Positions 1-8,564 are shown, numbered from the stretch's first letter. The stretch: DNA of 64,000 nucleotides from Guptibacillus hwajinpoensis (GCF_020524165.1 NZ_JAIVKU010000005.1:310001-374000); one strand, 5' to 3'. A program made the numbers and translations. The notes: a model not told the origin generated them from the letters alone.

Positions 1-70
1 CACCATGAACATAAGATGGCAACAGGAACATAACCAATACACTAAATAAAAGCATCATTTTTCTTAGCAA
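1..70 (-). CDS. N-terminus of a probable exported protein, cut by window edge
   Basis: Only the first 23 codons are present. The start is a TTG at 70-68, placed 8 nt after a GGAGG ribosome site (83-79). The peptide begins M-L-R-K and continues into a hydrophobic stretch ending near P-S-Y-V-H-G, which has the charge and hydrophobicity of a signal peptide or first membrane helix. The body of the protein lies outside the window, so no function can be given. Confidence 0.5.
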   Translation of the reverse strand, partial: MLRKMMLLFSVLVMFLLPSYVHG

Positions 71-150
71 TTCGACTACCTCCATTCTGAGTACTCTGAA
101 GATAGTATTCATTCCTTTTATAAAAAACATGCATCATGACAACGTTACGT

Positions 151-615
151 CTATTGATCCCTACCAGGTATAAAATTGACGATGATTCTTATGATAAGCA
201 ACAATAACAGTGTGCTCAAAAAGGTATAGTACCAGGTCCAGCTCTCATAGTGAATTAAGTCGGTATATTTTTCGAGAAAGAATTCGGTGATTGTGATAAT
301 TCCAGAGTAAATGACAGCCTTCAGAACATAACCGATCCACCCTGAACGAAAAGTCGACTGATAATAATACACGCCTAACACCGGAAAAAGCACATACTCA
401 TATGTAAGACTAGAATCAAAATGGCGATTAAATAAATTCACAGGATAGGTAAGCATTCCTTCTTCTACCACAATGACTCCAATAATAGAAGAAAAATAAC
501 TTGTAAGTAAAAAAAAGAGAAGCCACTCTTTTATTGGTGGCTTTCGCATACTGAATACAAACAACCCCACCCCTATTAGAGCTAATAGCCAGAGCATTGT
601 TTTTTCAACCATCAT
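151..615 (-). CDS. CBO0543-type integral membrane protein
   Basis: A 154-residue, very hydrophobic protein with about five predicted membrane helices. The layout resembles the CBO0543 family of small Firmicutes membrane proteins, including a central E-Y-F/L segment, a conserved EKYTDLIHY-like motif near residue 117, and a W-T-W-Y aromatic cluster before the last helix. Its function is unknown. The ATG at 615 follows GAAGGTGA at a good distance; a second ATG comes directly after it. The gene stands alone, between the truncated exported protein and the divergent DUF2254 gene. The family assignment is from recalled similarity. Confidence 0.65.
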   Translation of the reverse strand: MMVEKTMLWLLALIGVGLFVFSMRKPPIKEWLLFFLLTSYFSSIIGVIVVEEGMLTYPVNLFNRHFDSSLTYEYVLFPVLGVYYYQSTFRSGWIGYVLKAVIYSGIITITEFFLEKYTDLIHYESWTWYYTFLSTLLLLLIIRIIVNFIPGRDQ

Positions 616-820
616 TGTTTATCACCTTCGTTGTCTTCCTCTATCCTTCAATTATCTCCTTGCACTTAGAAACCTATGCATGAGCATGTAAGCACATTGA
701 AGAGAAATATGCCTTCTTTCACACGAAACATCGATTTGTTTTTTTCCTTCTCGGTTTAATGACACATTCTTAGGGGAATTCTAAAGTGTTCACCATTGAA
801 TTTGAAGGGAGTTTCCAGTC

Positions 821-2206
821 ATGACCAAGAAACTGTTACCATGGCAGCTGCGGAAGTATTTTGAGATGTCAAAGCGTATTCGAAAACATGAACTTCAGGC
901 AACGCTCTGGTATATGCCAGGCTTATATATTTTAGGCGCCTTTGTTTTTGTTGCGGCTAGCTTATATTTGGATTTAGTTCTCGAACTTTCTCAGTACACG
1001 CCAAACATGATCCGAACGACAGCGCAACCGACCAGACTACTCGTTAGTGCTCTCATCGGTGGGATTTTAACGCTAAGTGCCTTTACGCTAAACTCGTTGC
1101 TCGTTGTTTTAACGACATTTAGCGGACAATTCTCTCCAAGAATGCTCCTTAATTTCGTTGCTGATCGAACCACTCAGCACTTTATCGGTATTTTTCACGG
1201 TAGCTTTGTTTACGTCCTTGTCATTTTTTTATTTATCACAAGCAAAGAAGACGAATATTTCGTGGCCATTCCTGGGATGACAGTATTCCTTGCATTTATA
1301 ACGGTCGTGACGTTTATCTTCTTTATCAACCACGCAACAAGTTGGATGCAGGTACATAACATTACTACAAATATGAAGGAAGAATCCATTTCCATTGTAA
1401 GAGAAACGCTCCGTAATGATCTTGAACAATTTCGTTGCGAAGATCCTGGCGATCTAATGGAAAAAGAACGAGAAACCGAAACATTGATTACCGCTCCCGA
1501 CTCAGGATACATTCAGCTTATTGATTTTAAAGCGATGATTGATGAAGCAAAAAAAGATCAAATCATTATTAAACTTCATAATAAAGTGGGAGATTACGTC
1601 TTAAAAGGGAATCGCTACTTTTCTTACTGGGGAGCTGGTGCTGAACGCGTGAACGTTGAGAAGTACTGCCAGCACATTGAACTGGGGTATAAAGAAACAG
1701 AAATTCAAGATTTAAAGATGGGGATGACCAAACTCTCTGAAATTGGTGTCAAGTCGTTAGGGAATGATGATCCTCAAACAGCGATTACGGTTATCCATCA
1801 AATGGCCGATCTTCTTCTTGAAGTAGAGCGAGACATTACCTTCACCCCTTATCTTGCCGATCATGAAAAACAAGTAAGAGTTGTCATGGACGCAGAAGAA
1901 TTTAGCTATTATCTATATCGGGGGTTTGGTTATTTAAGACATTATGCAGGGGATAACTACCCAATTATTACTGAAATCATTGCCGCCCTGAGCATGGTTG
2001 CCCAGTCCATTAGCAAAGACAAACTGGATGTTGTTTGGGATTTCGCTAAAAATTCAATGGATCATATTCCAAAGGAGTTTATCTACCACCTCGACCGTGA
2101 CTACTTATTAAGCCGGCTTTATGATCTTGCCGTCTTCACAGGTCATCAAGATGATTATGAACCTATTGAGAAACGCCTTATTGAAATTGAAAAAAAGCAC
2201 TCCTAA
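821..2206 (+). CDS. DUF2254 family membrane protein
   Basis: A 461-residue protein. Four hydrophobic segments lie in the first ~180 residues (near 33-55, 75-100, 125-142 and 150-172), followed by a long soluble C-terminal part. The N-terminal order, with the motif TLSAFTLNSLLVVLTTFSGQFSPR between helices 2 and 3, is typical of DUF2254, a family of unknown function sometimes proposed to be channel-like. The ATG at 821 follows AAGGGAG. The gene is monocistronic and shares a strong bidirectional terminator with asnB, which converges on it. Confidence 0.8.
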   Translation: MTKKLLPWQLRKYFEMSKRIRKHELQATLWYMPGLYILGAFVFVAASLYLDLVLELSQYTPNMIRTTAQPTRLLVSALIGGILTLSAFTLNSLLVVLTTFSGQFSPRMLLNFVADRTTQHFIGIFHGSFVYVLVIFLFITSKEDEYFVAIPGMTVFLAFITVVTFIFFINHATSWMQVHNITTNMKEESISIVRETLRNDLEQFRCEDPGDLMEKERETETLITAPDSGYIQLIDFKAMIDEAKKDQIIIKLHNKVGDYVLKGNRYFSYWGAGAERVNVEKYCQHIELGYKETEIQDLKMGMTKLSEIGVKSLGNDDPQTAITVIHQMADLLLEVERDITFTPYLADHEKQVRVVMDAEEFSYYLYRGFGYLRHYAGDNYPIITEIIAALSMVAQSISKDKLDVVWDFAKNSMDHIPKEFIYHLDRDYLLSRLYDLAVFTGHQDDYEPIEKRLIEIEKKHS

Positions 2207-2220
2207 ATATAAAGACTTTA

Positions 2221-2252
2221 AAAAAGGTGACCCATGACAGGTCACCTTTTTT
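2221..2252. terminator. Bidirectional terminator between DUF2254 gene and asnB
   Basis: A 12-bp inverted repeat (AAAAAGGTGACC, 7-nt loop, GGTCACCTTTTT) gives a U-run on both strands. It lies between two convergent stop codons. Confidence 0.9.
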
Positions 2253-2254
2253 GA

Positions 2255-4162
2255 CTATCGATATGTCGCTACTTTGCTTACAATTTCATCTTCTTTTTGA
2301 AGCTCTTCAAACGAATAAACGCCTTCTACAAAAATCTGGTGCCATAGCATAAAGATAAGCACGGTCCATATTTTTCGGGAGTAATCTCCTTTTTCAGCTT
2401 TGTGCGCCTGTAGAAGCTTCACCACAACTGTTTTATCGATTAAATAATCGGTTTCACTCACATGAATCAATTGCTTTGCCCATTCATATAATTCATTTCT
2501 TAACCAATGACGAATTGGCACTGGAAAACCAAGTTTCTTCCGATCGAGAACATGATCCGGTACAATCCCACGAGCAGCTTTCCGTAGTATGGATTTTGTC
2601 GTTCCGTCTGCTATTTTTTCACGAACAGGGATTTCCCGAGCGACGCGGAACACTTCTTTATCTAAGAATGGAACACGTAGTTCAAGAGCATTTGCCATTG
2701 TCATCTTATCCGCTTTTAGAAGAATATCTCCTCTTAACCATGTTTGAATATCGATGTATTGCATCTGATTAACCGGGTTGTCACGCTTCACATTTTGATA
2801 AAAAGGCTTTGTGATTTTTTGATAATGCTCATTCTGATAGTAAGTGGTAAGGAGCTTTTCCTTTTCCATCTCTTCAAACATCTTCGCATTTCCAATATAG
2901 CGTTCTGAAAGAGGAGTTGAGCCACGTTCAAGAAAACTCTTTCCTCTCATCCCTTCAGGTAGTACGTTCGCTACACGATTGACCATTTTCTTCATCACAC
3001 CAGGAATTGGCTGAAACAAACGAAGTGCATCGGGTTCTCGGTAAATGTTGTACCCACCAAAAAGCTCATCCGCCCCTTCTCCTGATAACACGACCGTCAC
3101 ATGTTTGCGCGCTTCGCGAGCAACAAAATAAAGCGGAACACATGCTGGATCTGCTAGAGGATCATCCATATGCCACATAATTTTTGGAAGTTTTTGAACG
3201 TACTCCTTTGCTGAAATCATGTACGAATAGTTTGGAACTTCAAGCTTATCTGCCGTTTCCTTCGCGACATCAACCTCAGAATAGCCTTCTCGTTCAAATC
3301 CAACAGAAAATGTTTTGATTTGCGGATTGAATTTCTTGGCCATGGAAACGATAATAGATGAGTCAATTCCACCGGATAAGAAAGAACCAACTGGCACATC
3401 GCTTCGCATATGCATATTAACGGAATCGTAAAGGACATTTTGAATATCCTTCACCCAATTTCGTTCAGCTGTTGTAGGGCTAAATGTGGCATGAAAATAA
3501 CGTTTTAATATCATCGGTTCATGTTGTTTTTTTACAAAATAATGACCAGGTTCAAGTTTCTTTATTCCCTCTGTCATCGTTAGTGGTTCTGGCACATATT
3601 GAAAACTTAAGTAATGCTGCAGAGCTGCTGGATTCACGGCTTCGAACTGGTCAATCATCGTAATGCTTTTTTTCTCAGAAGCAAAAATGATGTCTTCATC
3701 TGTTTGCCTATAATAGAGTGGTTTAATCCCAAAAGGATCACGAGCGCCAACTAGTTTCTTCTCCTGCTTGTCCCAAATGAGGATCGAGAACATCCCTCTT
3801 AGTTCAGAGAAAGCTTTTTCACCCTTATGAACAAAAAGAGTGAGCACCACTTCGGTATCTGACTCCGTTTGAAATGAAAAACCTTCTTTCTTCAACTGTT
3901 CACGAAGTTCTACATAGTTATAAACTTCCCCATTAAAAACCATCCAGTAGCGCTTATCTTCATAGTGATAAGGCTGGTGTCCACTTTCAAGGTCGATAAT
4001 GCTTAGTCTTCTAAAACCAAGAGAAATTGATTCATCTGTATAATAGCCCTCATCATCCGGGCCTCTATGCGTAATAATTTGATTTCTTTTTACAAAATCA
4101 GCATGATCATGATGATCCGTTTTTCCTGGTTCTGTACGTAATACGCCAACAAAACCACACAT
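2255..4162 (-). CDS. asnB: Asparagine synthetase (glutamine-hydrolysing)
   Basis: Converts aspartate, glutamine and ATP to asparagine, glutamate and AMP. I start the protein at the ATG at 4162 rather than the upstream in-frame ATG at 4174, because class II glutaminases need Cys as residue 2 (M-C-G-F-V-G), exposed after Met removal. This gives 635 residues. The N-terminal glutaminase domain shows RGPDDEG and FNGEVYN. The synthetase domain has the pyrophosphate loop SGGIDSS and the downstream GEGADELFGGY motif. Length and motifs match Bacillus AsnB better than AsnH. It is monocistronic, converging with the DUF2254 gene, and an inverted repeat lies just upstream of its start. Confidence 0.93.
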   Translation of the reverse strand: MCGFVGVLRTEPGKTDHHDHADFVKRNQIITHRGPDDEGYYTDESISLGFRRLSIIDLESGHQPYHYEDKRYWMVFNGEVYNYVELREQLKKEGFSFQTESDTEVVLTLFVHKGEKAFSELRGMFSILIWDKQEKKLVGARDPFGIKPLYYRQTDEDIIFASEKKSITMIDQFEAVNPAALQHYLSFQYVPEPLTMTEGIKKLEPGHYFVKKQHEPMILKRYFHATFSPTTAERNWVKDIQNVLYDSVNMHMRSDVPVGSFLSGGIDSSIIVSMAKKFNPQIKTFSVGFEREGYSEVDVAKETADKLEVPNYSYMISAKEYVQKLPKIMWHMDDPLADPACVPLYFVAREARKHVTVVLSGEGADELFGGYNIYREPDALRLFQPIPGVMKKMVNRVANVLPEGMRGKSFLERGSTPLSERYIGNAKMFEEMEKEKLLTTYYQNEHYQKITKPFYQNVKRDNPVNQMQYIDIQTWLRGDILLKADKMTMANALELRVPFLDKEVFRVAREIPVREKIADGTTKSILRKAARGIVPDHVLDRKKLGFPVPIRHWLRNELYEWAKQLIHVSETDYLIDKTVVVKLLQAHKAEKGDYSRKIWTVLIFMLWHQIFVEGVYSFEELQKEDEIVSKVATYR

Positions 4163-4199
4163 AATCCTAGCCACACTTTCTTTTAGATTAATAAACCAA

Positions 4200-4240
4200 T
4201 TGTAACATTTTTGTAATAAAAAGTAACCTTTATGTTACAA
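4200..4240. promoter_or_regulatory. Inverted repeat in asnB upstream region
   Basis: Two perfect 9-bp arms, TTGTAACAT (4200-4208) and ATGTTACAA (4232-4240), surround two further GTAA/GTAAC half-site-like words. It lies 38-78 bp upstream of the asnB start, where a promoter would be. On the minus strand TTACAA and TATTAA occur 17 nt apart nearby. An operator is possible; no regulator was identified. Confidence 0.35.
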
Positions 4241-4530
4241 AAGGTCATTATTTGTTTTATTTGCCCTAACCTCTATTTAAAACATTCACTTTATTAAACG
4301 TTTTAATCACGTGAAAGGTTTCATTTTCCAGCGAGTAAGGAGCAGAAAACTATTTCATTACCATTGAAAGTTTAAATAAGAAGACGCTCTAAGGTTCGAG
4401 ATGAAACCGTTTTTGAACGTCACCTCTTCTATTAAATCACAATACAGAAGTTAGCGTAACCGCTTCCTAAAACAAGTCATCTTTCGACATAATTAGCTAT
4501 AATCTCGACTCGTTTCCACTTCGGCGCCGC

Positions 4531-5109
4531 TTACACCTTTGCAAAAACGAGATGAAACATTCCAAAGAAGTGACTCTCAATCTTGGTGATGTGTATACTT
4601 GAGTGCTTCACCATTTCCAACATATCTCGATCAACATGACAGCCAATCCTCTCTGATAAGAGCGGATCTAGTTTTTTCTGTATTTTAGCGATGATGGGTT
4701 TTGTGCTTACGCCATGTTCTAACAACAAAACCTGCCCACCTGGTTTACACCATTTCGCCATTTGTTCTAGAACAAAATCTGGGTGTGAATAAGAACACAT
4801 AGATAACATTGGGACGACAGTATCTAACTTGTTTCCTTCAAAATCAAGTTTCTCCACATCCTTAAGCAGAACTGCACATGGATAGGTGGTTTCTTTTGCA
4901 GCCTCTCTTGCATAGTGATGTAACATTTTGATAGATTGGAAAGTTTATGCCCTCCCTTCAGATAGTTCTAAACTATCTCCGCTAGCTGTAGCTAACAGCT
5001 TATGACGCCATTGCCAACGGTTGTTTTCTGAAGAACTAGCACATTTAAAGGACTATTTCGTATGAGATCGATACGTGTAATCTTCCCTTTCTTTCCCAAC
5101 TTCTAACAT
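4531..5109 (-). pseudogene. Class I SAM-dependent methyltransferase, degraded
   Basis: The last 131 codons read cleanly and resemble the C-terminal half of a small class I methyltransferase (motifs V-L-L-K-D-V-E-K-L-D-F, W-C-K-P-G-G-Q-V-L-L-L-E-H-G). Continuing upstream in the same frame, family-like sequence persists (N-R-W-Q-W-R-H-K-L-L-A-T-A-S-G-D-S-L-E-L) but is broken by TAA at 4947-4945 and TAG at 5055-5053. The glycine-rich SAM-binding motif I that should follow L-E-L is missing or scrambled. The intact portion could start at the ATG at 4926 but would lack the SAM site. A decayed gene is the best reading. Confidence 0.75.
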
Positions 5110-5175
5110 GCAATCAGAAGGCACCATTTCTTCATAATGACATGTAACGGATCACAACCGTTATTCGTTCCATAG

Positions 5176-5196
5176 AAAAAGAGCCTGAAATGGCTC
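5176..5196 (-). terminator. Terminator of the peroxiredoxin gene
   Basis: GAGCC, 6-nt loop, GGCTC, then a T-run on the minus strand, starting inside the last codons of the peroxiredoxin gene. The intact terminator directly after the reading frame argues that the whole frame is one transcription unit. Confidence 0.8.
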
Positions 5197-5199
5197 CGC

Positions 5200-5799
5200 T
5201 CATACTCTTCCAATATACCTTGACCGACGCGGGATACCCGGTTGACCTGGGACCCAATCTGCCGGTACGGCTTCTCCTGTTTTTTGATTGTATTGTAGCG
5301 CCTGCATTAATCGTAGAATTTCAAATGCATTTCTTCCAACTTCAACAGGATACATCATTTTTGAAACAATTACGCCTTCTGGATTAACAATCACCGTTCC
5401 TCGATACGTCGCACCTGCCTCTTCATTTAAGACACGGTAGTCCCGGCTGATTCGATGATTTCGATCACTAACAAGAGGATAATTCACTTTAGATGCGGCA
5501 GGCGAAACCTCTGTAAATACTTTATGGGCATACACGCTATCGGTACTAATTCCCAATACGACGGTGTTCATTGCCTGAAGCTCAGGATGAATAGCAGCGA
5601 CCGCTGCAAGTTCTGTTGGTCAAACAAATGTAAAATCACTTGAATAGAAAAAGAGAATAACCCATTTTCCCTTATAATCCTCAAGACTTATTTCCTTTAT
5701 TTTCTTATTGATGGGGTCATAAGCTTCAGCTCGAAATAAAGGGGCCGGATCGTTCGTTTGTGCACAGTTTGGAAGATGATTTTGCCTCTCACTCTCCAC
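5200..5799 (-). CDS. Peroxiredoxin (AhpC/TSA) with in-frame TGA at the peroxidatic cysteine; candidate selenoprotein
   Basis: Read through a single TGA (5622-5620), this is one uninterrupted 199-residue AhpC/TSA-type peroxiredoxin. The TGA is codon 60 and sits exactly where the peroxidatic Cys belongs: F-T-F-V-[TGA]-P-T-E-L, normally F-T-F-V-C-P-T-E-L. Both sides stay in the same frame, and conserved blocks continue ([41 protein letters not shown]). The usual C-terminal resolving Cys is replaced (GEAVPADW). The only Cys left is Cys12. I chose the GTG at 5799 because AGAGGTGG lies just upstream; an in-frame GTG at 5817 is the alternative. Known family role: thiol- or selenol-dependent reduction of peroxides in the cytoplasm. 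A recent null mutation or sequence error is the competing explanation. Confidence 0.7.
5590..5622 (-). promoter_or_regulatory. SECIS-like hairpin immediately after the in-frame TGA
   Basis: Twelve nt after the UGA the mRNA reads GCAGC-GGUC-GCUGC: a perfect 5-bp stem with a GGUC tetraloop, so G occupies the first two loop positions 17 nt from the UGA. A short outer pairing (GAA with UUC) and unpaired U residues lie below it. Bacterial SECIS elements recognised by SelB have an apical loop with conserved Gs at about this distance, and E. coli fdhF carries GGUC in its loop. The stem also encodes A-A-V-A-A, so GC-rich complementarity could be coincidence. Confidence 0.5.
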
Positions 5800-5872
5800 A
5801 TTTCCACCTCTTTTCACAGGCAGTATATGTGAAGAAAGTGGGTTTATTGTCTTTTTTCTTACGTCTAAACAA

Positions 5873-5905
5873 AAGAGGCTTTTCTCTAAAATGAGAAAGC
5901 CTCTT
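5873..5905. terminator. Hairpin terminator downstream of the DinB gene
   Basis: AAGAGGCTTTTCTC and GAGAAAGCCTCTT pair around a 6-nt loop, with TTTT following on the minus strand. It separates the DinB gene from the peroxiredoxin gene. Confidence 0.8.
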
Positions 5906-5918
5906 TATAACTCGATCC

Positions 5919-6401
5919 TTATCCTTTCATTGCTGCCCATTCTTCACGGGATGGCCCTACCATTCCAGGGACCGTTAAACCTGCCTGACGCATCAAAACC
6001 GTCATTTGGCCTCGATGATGCGTCTGATGCTGAAGCAATAGAAGTAGGATACTGCCATAAGTCGTTTCACTACCAAAGAACGTTGTCGTTTCTAATAATT
6101 TCTCATCACTCCATTGCTCTTGTAGCACCCGAACAAAACCCTCAGCAGTCTGCTTGTACAATGCCGCAATTTCCTTGGCGTTGTATGACTCACGCTCTTC
6201 TAATGGAGCTAAATCAAGTCCAGCACTGCTCATCATATACGTAATTGCCTGCGATAAGTGGATGCCTAATTTCTCAAGCGTAAAATGATTTGGCGCAACC
6301 TGTTGTGAAAGAGACTCATCTGTTAAGTGACTCAATAACTTAGTTGTTTGTGCTGTTTCCCGTTCCCATGTTGGAACAAAATCTTCAAGTGATCGAAACA
6401 T
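5919..6401 (-). CDS. DinB family protein (four-helix putative metal-dependent enzyme)
   Basis: A 160-residue protein of the DinB/YfiT-like superfamily, which forms four-helix bundles binding a metal through three His. Visible candidates are the His in G-I-H-L-S-Q near residue 50 and the H-Q-T-H-H-R-G-Q-M motif near residue 122; the latter is characteristic. Members include bacillithiol or mycothiol transferases and stress proteins, so the substrate cannot be given. The ATG at 6401 sits 7 nt after GGAGG; the longer frame to 6455 lacks such a site. It is transcribed alone, between two terminators. Confidence 0.82.
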   Translation of the reverse strand: MFRSLEDFVPTWERETAQTTKLLSHLTDESLSQQVAPNHFTLEKLGIHLSQAITYMMSSAGLDLAPLEERESYNAKEIAALYKQTAEGFVRVLQEQWSDEKLLETTTFFGSETTYGSILLLLLQHQTHHRGQMTVLMRQAGLTVPGMVGPSREEWAAMKG

Positions 6402-6504
6402 TTCATAACCTCCTGAATATGTATTCATTTTCTCCCTCCCTATTTTACATCTCATTCCAACAACAAAAAAGAGAGAAAATGCCTGTTTTCTTTAACAATT
6501 CCTA

Positions 6505-6533
6505 CACACAAAAATACCCCTCACAAGGAGGGG
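6505..6533 (-). terminator. Orphan hairpin with T-run, minus strand
   Basis: CCCCTC, 5-nt loop, GAGGGG, then TATTTTTGTG on the minus strand. No convincing gene lies upstream between 6540 and 6737. It may mark the end of a lost gene or a short RNA. Confidence 0.4.
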
Positions 6534-6737
6534 GGAGAGAATAGGCTATGATTCAGTATATGATAGACAACCTACCAATATGAGTAGAAAAACCTCCCTC
6601 TTCTCTTCCGATTGAATCAATAACGAGCTTATCTGGCTTTCTGAGCAAAAAGGAGAACCAATTTCTTCAGATTGTTAGGCATTAGAAATGAATTATGTTA
6701 TTATATAAATCAGTTTAAATGGAAAAGAGGGATTTGC

Positions 6738-6914
6738 ATGGAGGAAGAACAGGAAATCATTCTCCCTGAAATCGGTAGTGTCGTTGAAATCGATAATCGA
6801 AAAGCTAAAGTTATTAGCTTATTAAACAATACGATCGTAGCTGAATGGGAAGAATACTCTGAAGACGAAGAAAAACGAATCGTTGTAAGACACGAAGAAT
6901 ATAAAATGCTTTAA
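6738..6914 (+). CDS. Small DUF2187-like protein
   Basis: A 58-residue acidic protein. I start it at the ATG at 6738, behind AAGAGGGA, rather than an upstream in-frame ATG at 6672 with no ribosome site. The core I-G-S-V-V-E-I-D-N-R-K-A-K-V-I-S-L-L-N-N looks like a small beta-barrel (KOW/SH3-like), as in the YkvS/DUF2187 group of Bacillus. The match is weak and from memory; the function is unknown. A terminator follows directly. Confidence 0.6.
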   Translation: MEEEQEIILPEIGSVVEIDNRKAKVISLLNNTIVAEWEEYSEDEEKRIVVRHEEYKML

Positions 6915-6920
6915 TAAAAA

Positions 6921-6951
6921 CGGGTCAGGATTTCATTCCTGGCCTGTTTTC
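6921..6951 (+). terminator. Terminator of the DUF2187-like gene
   Basis: CGGGTCAGGA and TCCTGGCCTG pair (with G-U pairs) around a short loop and are followed by TTTTCT. Confidence 0.7.
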
Positions 6952-7077
6952 TATCTTTGAATCCACCACTCACTGAGTATCAATAATAATACAACCAACT
7001 ACTTCAGCAAGCCACGGAAACCAATCGGGCTACTCCCAACCAAACACGTTAGCTCCTCCTTTTGAGCCAAAACAACG

Positions 7078-7103
7078 AAAAAAGAGACTGCTCCGAGTCT
7101 CTT
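7078..7103 (-). terminator. Terminator after the 73-residue hypothetical gene
   Basis: AAGAGACT, 6-nt loop, AGTCTCTT, then TTTTCG on the minus strand. Confidence 0.85.
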
Positions 7104-7112
7104 ACTATCCTT

Positions 7113-7334
7113 TCATGATTCATCTCGTGTCTTTTCTTCTTCCAAAAGTTCTGTATAGGCTTGAGTGAATTTCTGATACGTTTCCTTACCGTTTTTCATT
7201 TCATCAGATTGGAAAAGCTCATCAAACGCAAACGATTTTGCCTCGTCTAACGAAAAAGCTCGTGCACTCATAACGAGTTGCATATAAGATTTAAAGTAAG
7301 CCTTGCTTAATTTCCCTGCATTCTTTGTAATCAA
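7113..7334 (-). CDS. Hypothetical 73-residue protein
   Basis: I do not recognise this protein. It is charged, mostly helical in appearance, with no signal peptide or membrane segment. A central S-A-R-A-F-S-L-D-E-A-K-S-F-A-F-D-E segment looks like a conserved amphipathic helix pair. The start is a TTG at 7334, about 9 nt after GGGAG. It lies 108 nt downstream of the sensor kinase on the same strand and ends at a clear terminator, so the two could share a transcript. Expression is plausible because the ribosome site and the terminator frame it exactly. Confidence 0.6.
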   Translation of the reverse strand: MITKNAGKLSKAYFKSYMQLVMSARAFSLDEAKSFAFDELFQSDEMKNGKETYQKFTQAYTELLEEEKTRDES

Positions 7335-7442
7335 TACTTGTCACTCCCATATATGTAGCAAACCTTATACGAAGTACTCTCCTACTAAAGGATCTTATCC
7401 ACAGTATAAAGGGATCTACCCTCAAAACGCCAATCACAGCGT

Positions 7443-8564
7443 TTATTCTTGCGTATTCTTTTCTACATAAGGTAAGCGGATCGTAAACGTTGTTTCCGTT
7501 TCGTCCGATTTGCAACTAATGGCCCCATTATGATTCTGAATAATCTTCTGACAAACATATAAACCAATCCCTGTACCAAGTTCTTTCGTTGTATAGAATG
7601 GTTCAAAAATTCTGTCCAGGGTTTCTGTTGGAATTTTAGGACCATTGTTCTTAATATGAATATCAACTGTGCCGTTTACCCTCTCACCGTATAGGTGAAT
7701 ACATCTTGGATAACCTTCCGCTTTCAATGCATCTAACGAATTCATTAAGATATTCAGAAAAACTTGCCGAAGCTTATCCTGCTGCCCAAAAATGGAGATT
7801 CCTTCTGGAAAATCGTTTTGGATTTCTACATCAATATCTACAATACTCGGGTAGATAAAGTCGAGAATAGACTCAAAAATGTCATTGACGTCTAGCCACT
7901 CCTCGTGACCGCTATCAATCTCCTTCTTTGAGACATGAAGAAACTGAGAAATACGGAAATTTAACTGCTGAAGTTCGTGGTCAATAACATCGAGATAATT
8001 TAGAGACGGGTACTCTTTTTGTAATAACTTCACAAAACCCATGATCGCAGTAAGGGGATTTCGAAATTCGTGTACGAAACTAGAAGACATCTGCCCCAAA
8101 ATGGAAAGCTTTTCTTGATGCGTTTCATCAATAAATGAAATTTTCTCCTGAAGTTCATTTTCTTTTAGCTTCGTATATTCCGTTACAGCATGATAAGAAA
8201 ATTGGTCAAATAATTCATTAATAGCATCCAATATCGTTTGCAAATCATTCACGTGGACATTCGAATACGTCACATGCTTCATAAGAACGCTTCGCCCGGC
8301 ATTTACATTATAAATAAAATCGCCAATATTCACGTTTGCTTCTGCTCGCTCGATCGCAACTTTATGAGCGAGTGAGATAATTTTTTCTTCACTAATTGGC
8401 TTTTCAATGTTTTTCTGCACCAGCCGGTACATTAGAATGCCGTTTGCCTCTACTTTATCCCGATGAACATCTGTATCCGAGATTCGAATTTTTTCTTTCC
8501 ACGTTCTAAGGTAGCTTTCTAGATTGTGATCAAGGTAGTCTAGTAGTTGCTCTCGTACAGCCAC
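7443..8564 (-). CDS. Cytoplasmic sensor histidine kinase with RsbRD-like N-terminus
   Basis: A 373-residue orphan histidine kinase. Residues ~1-130 resemble the RsbRD N-terminal (globin-like) sensor domain. The dimerisation box follows with phospho-acceptor His165 (S-F-V-H-E-F-R-N-P-L-T-A-I-M-G-F). The ATPase part shows N-I-L-M-N-S-L-D-A-L (N box), F-E-P-F-Y-T-T-K (F box) and G-T-G-I-G-L (G2 box). There are no membrane helices, so it should sense a cytoplasmic signal. The H box resembles that of orphan sporulation kinases (KinA/KinE type), and no response regulator is adjacent; feeding into Spo0F is an inference. The GTG start at 8564 follows AAAGGGGTG. Confidence 0.85.
   Translation of the reverse strand: MAVREQLLDYLDHNLESYLRTWKEKIRISDTDVHRDKVEANGILMYRLVQKNIEKPISEEKIISLAHKVAIERAEANVNIGDFIYNVNAGRSVLMKHVTYSNVHVNDLQTILDAINELFDQFSYHAVTEYTKLKENELQEKISFIDETHQEKLSILGQMSSSFVHEFRNPLTAIMGFVKLLQKEYPSLNYLDVIDHELQQLNFRISQFLHVSKKEIDSGHEEWLDVNDIFESILDFIYPSIVDIDVEIQNDFPEGISIFGQQDKLRQVFLNILMNSLDALKAEGYPRCIHLYGERVNGTVDIHIKNNGPKIPTETLDRIFEPFYTTKELGTGIGLYVCQKIIQNHNGAISCKSDETETTFTIRLPYVEKNTQE

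Noticed and set aside
4531..4926. A complete short methyltransferase gene
   Set aside because: Starting at 4926 removes the SAM-binding motif, and recognisable family sequence continues upstream through stop codons.
5200..5817. Frameshift or two separate genes in the peroxiredoxin
   Set aside because: Both halves are in the same frame, and the break is one TGA codon at the catalytic position. The downstream ATG at 5571 has no matching ribosome site and would give a protein without the active site.
6540..6737. Small minus-strand gene ending at the hairpin near 6505
   Set aside because: Only a 17-codon frame and scattered stops were found, with no coding pattern.
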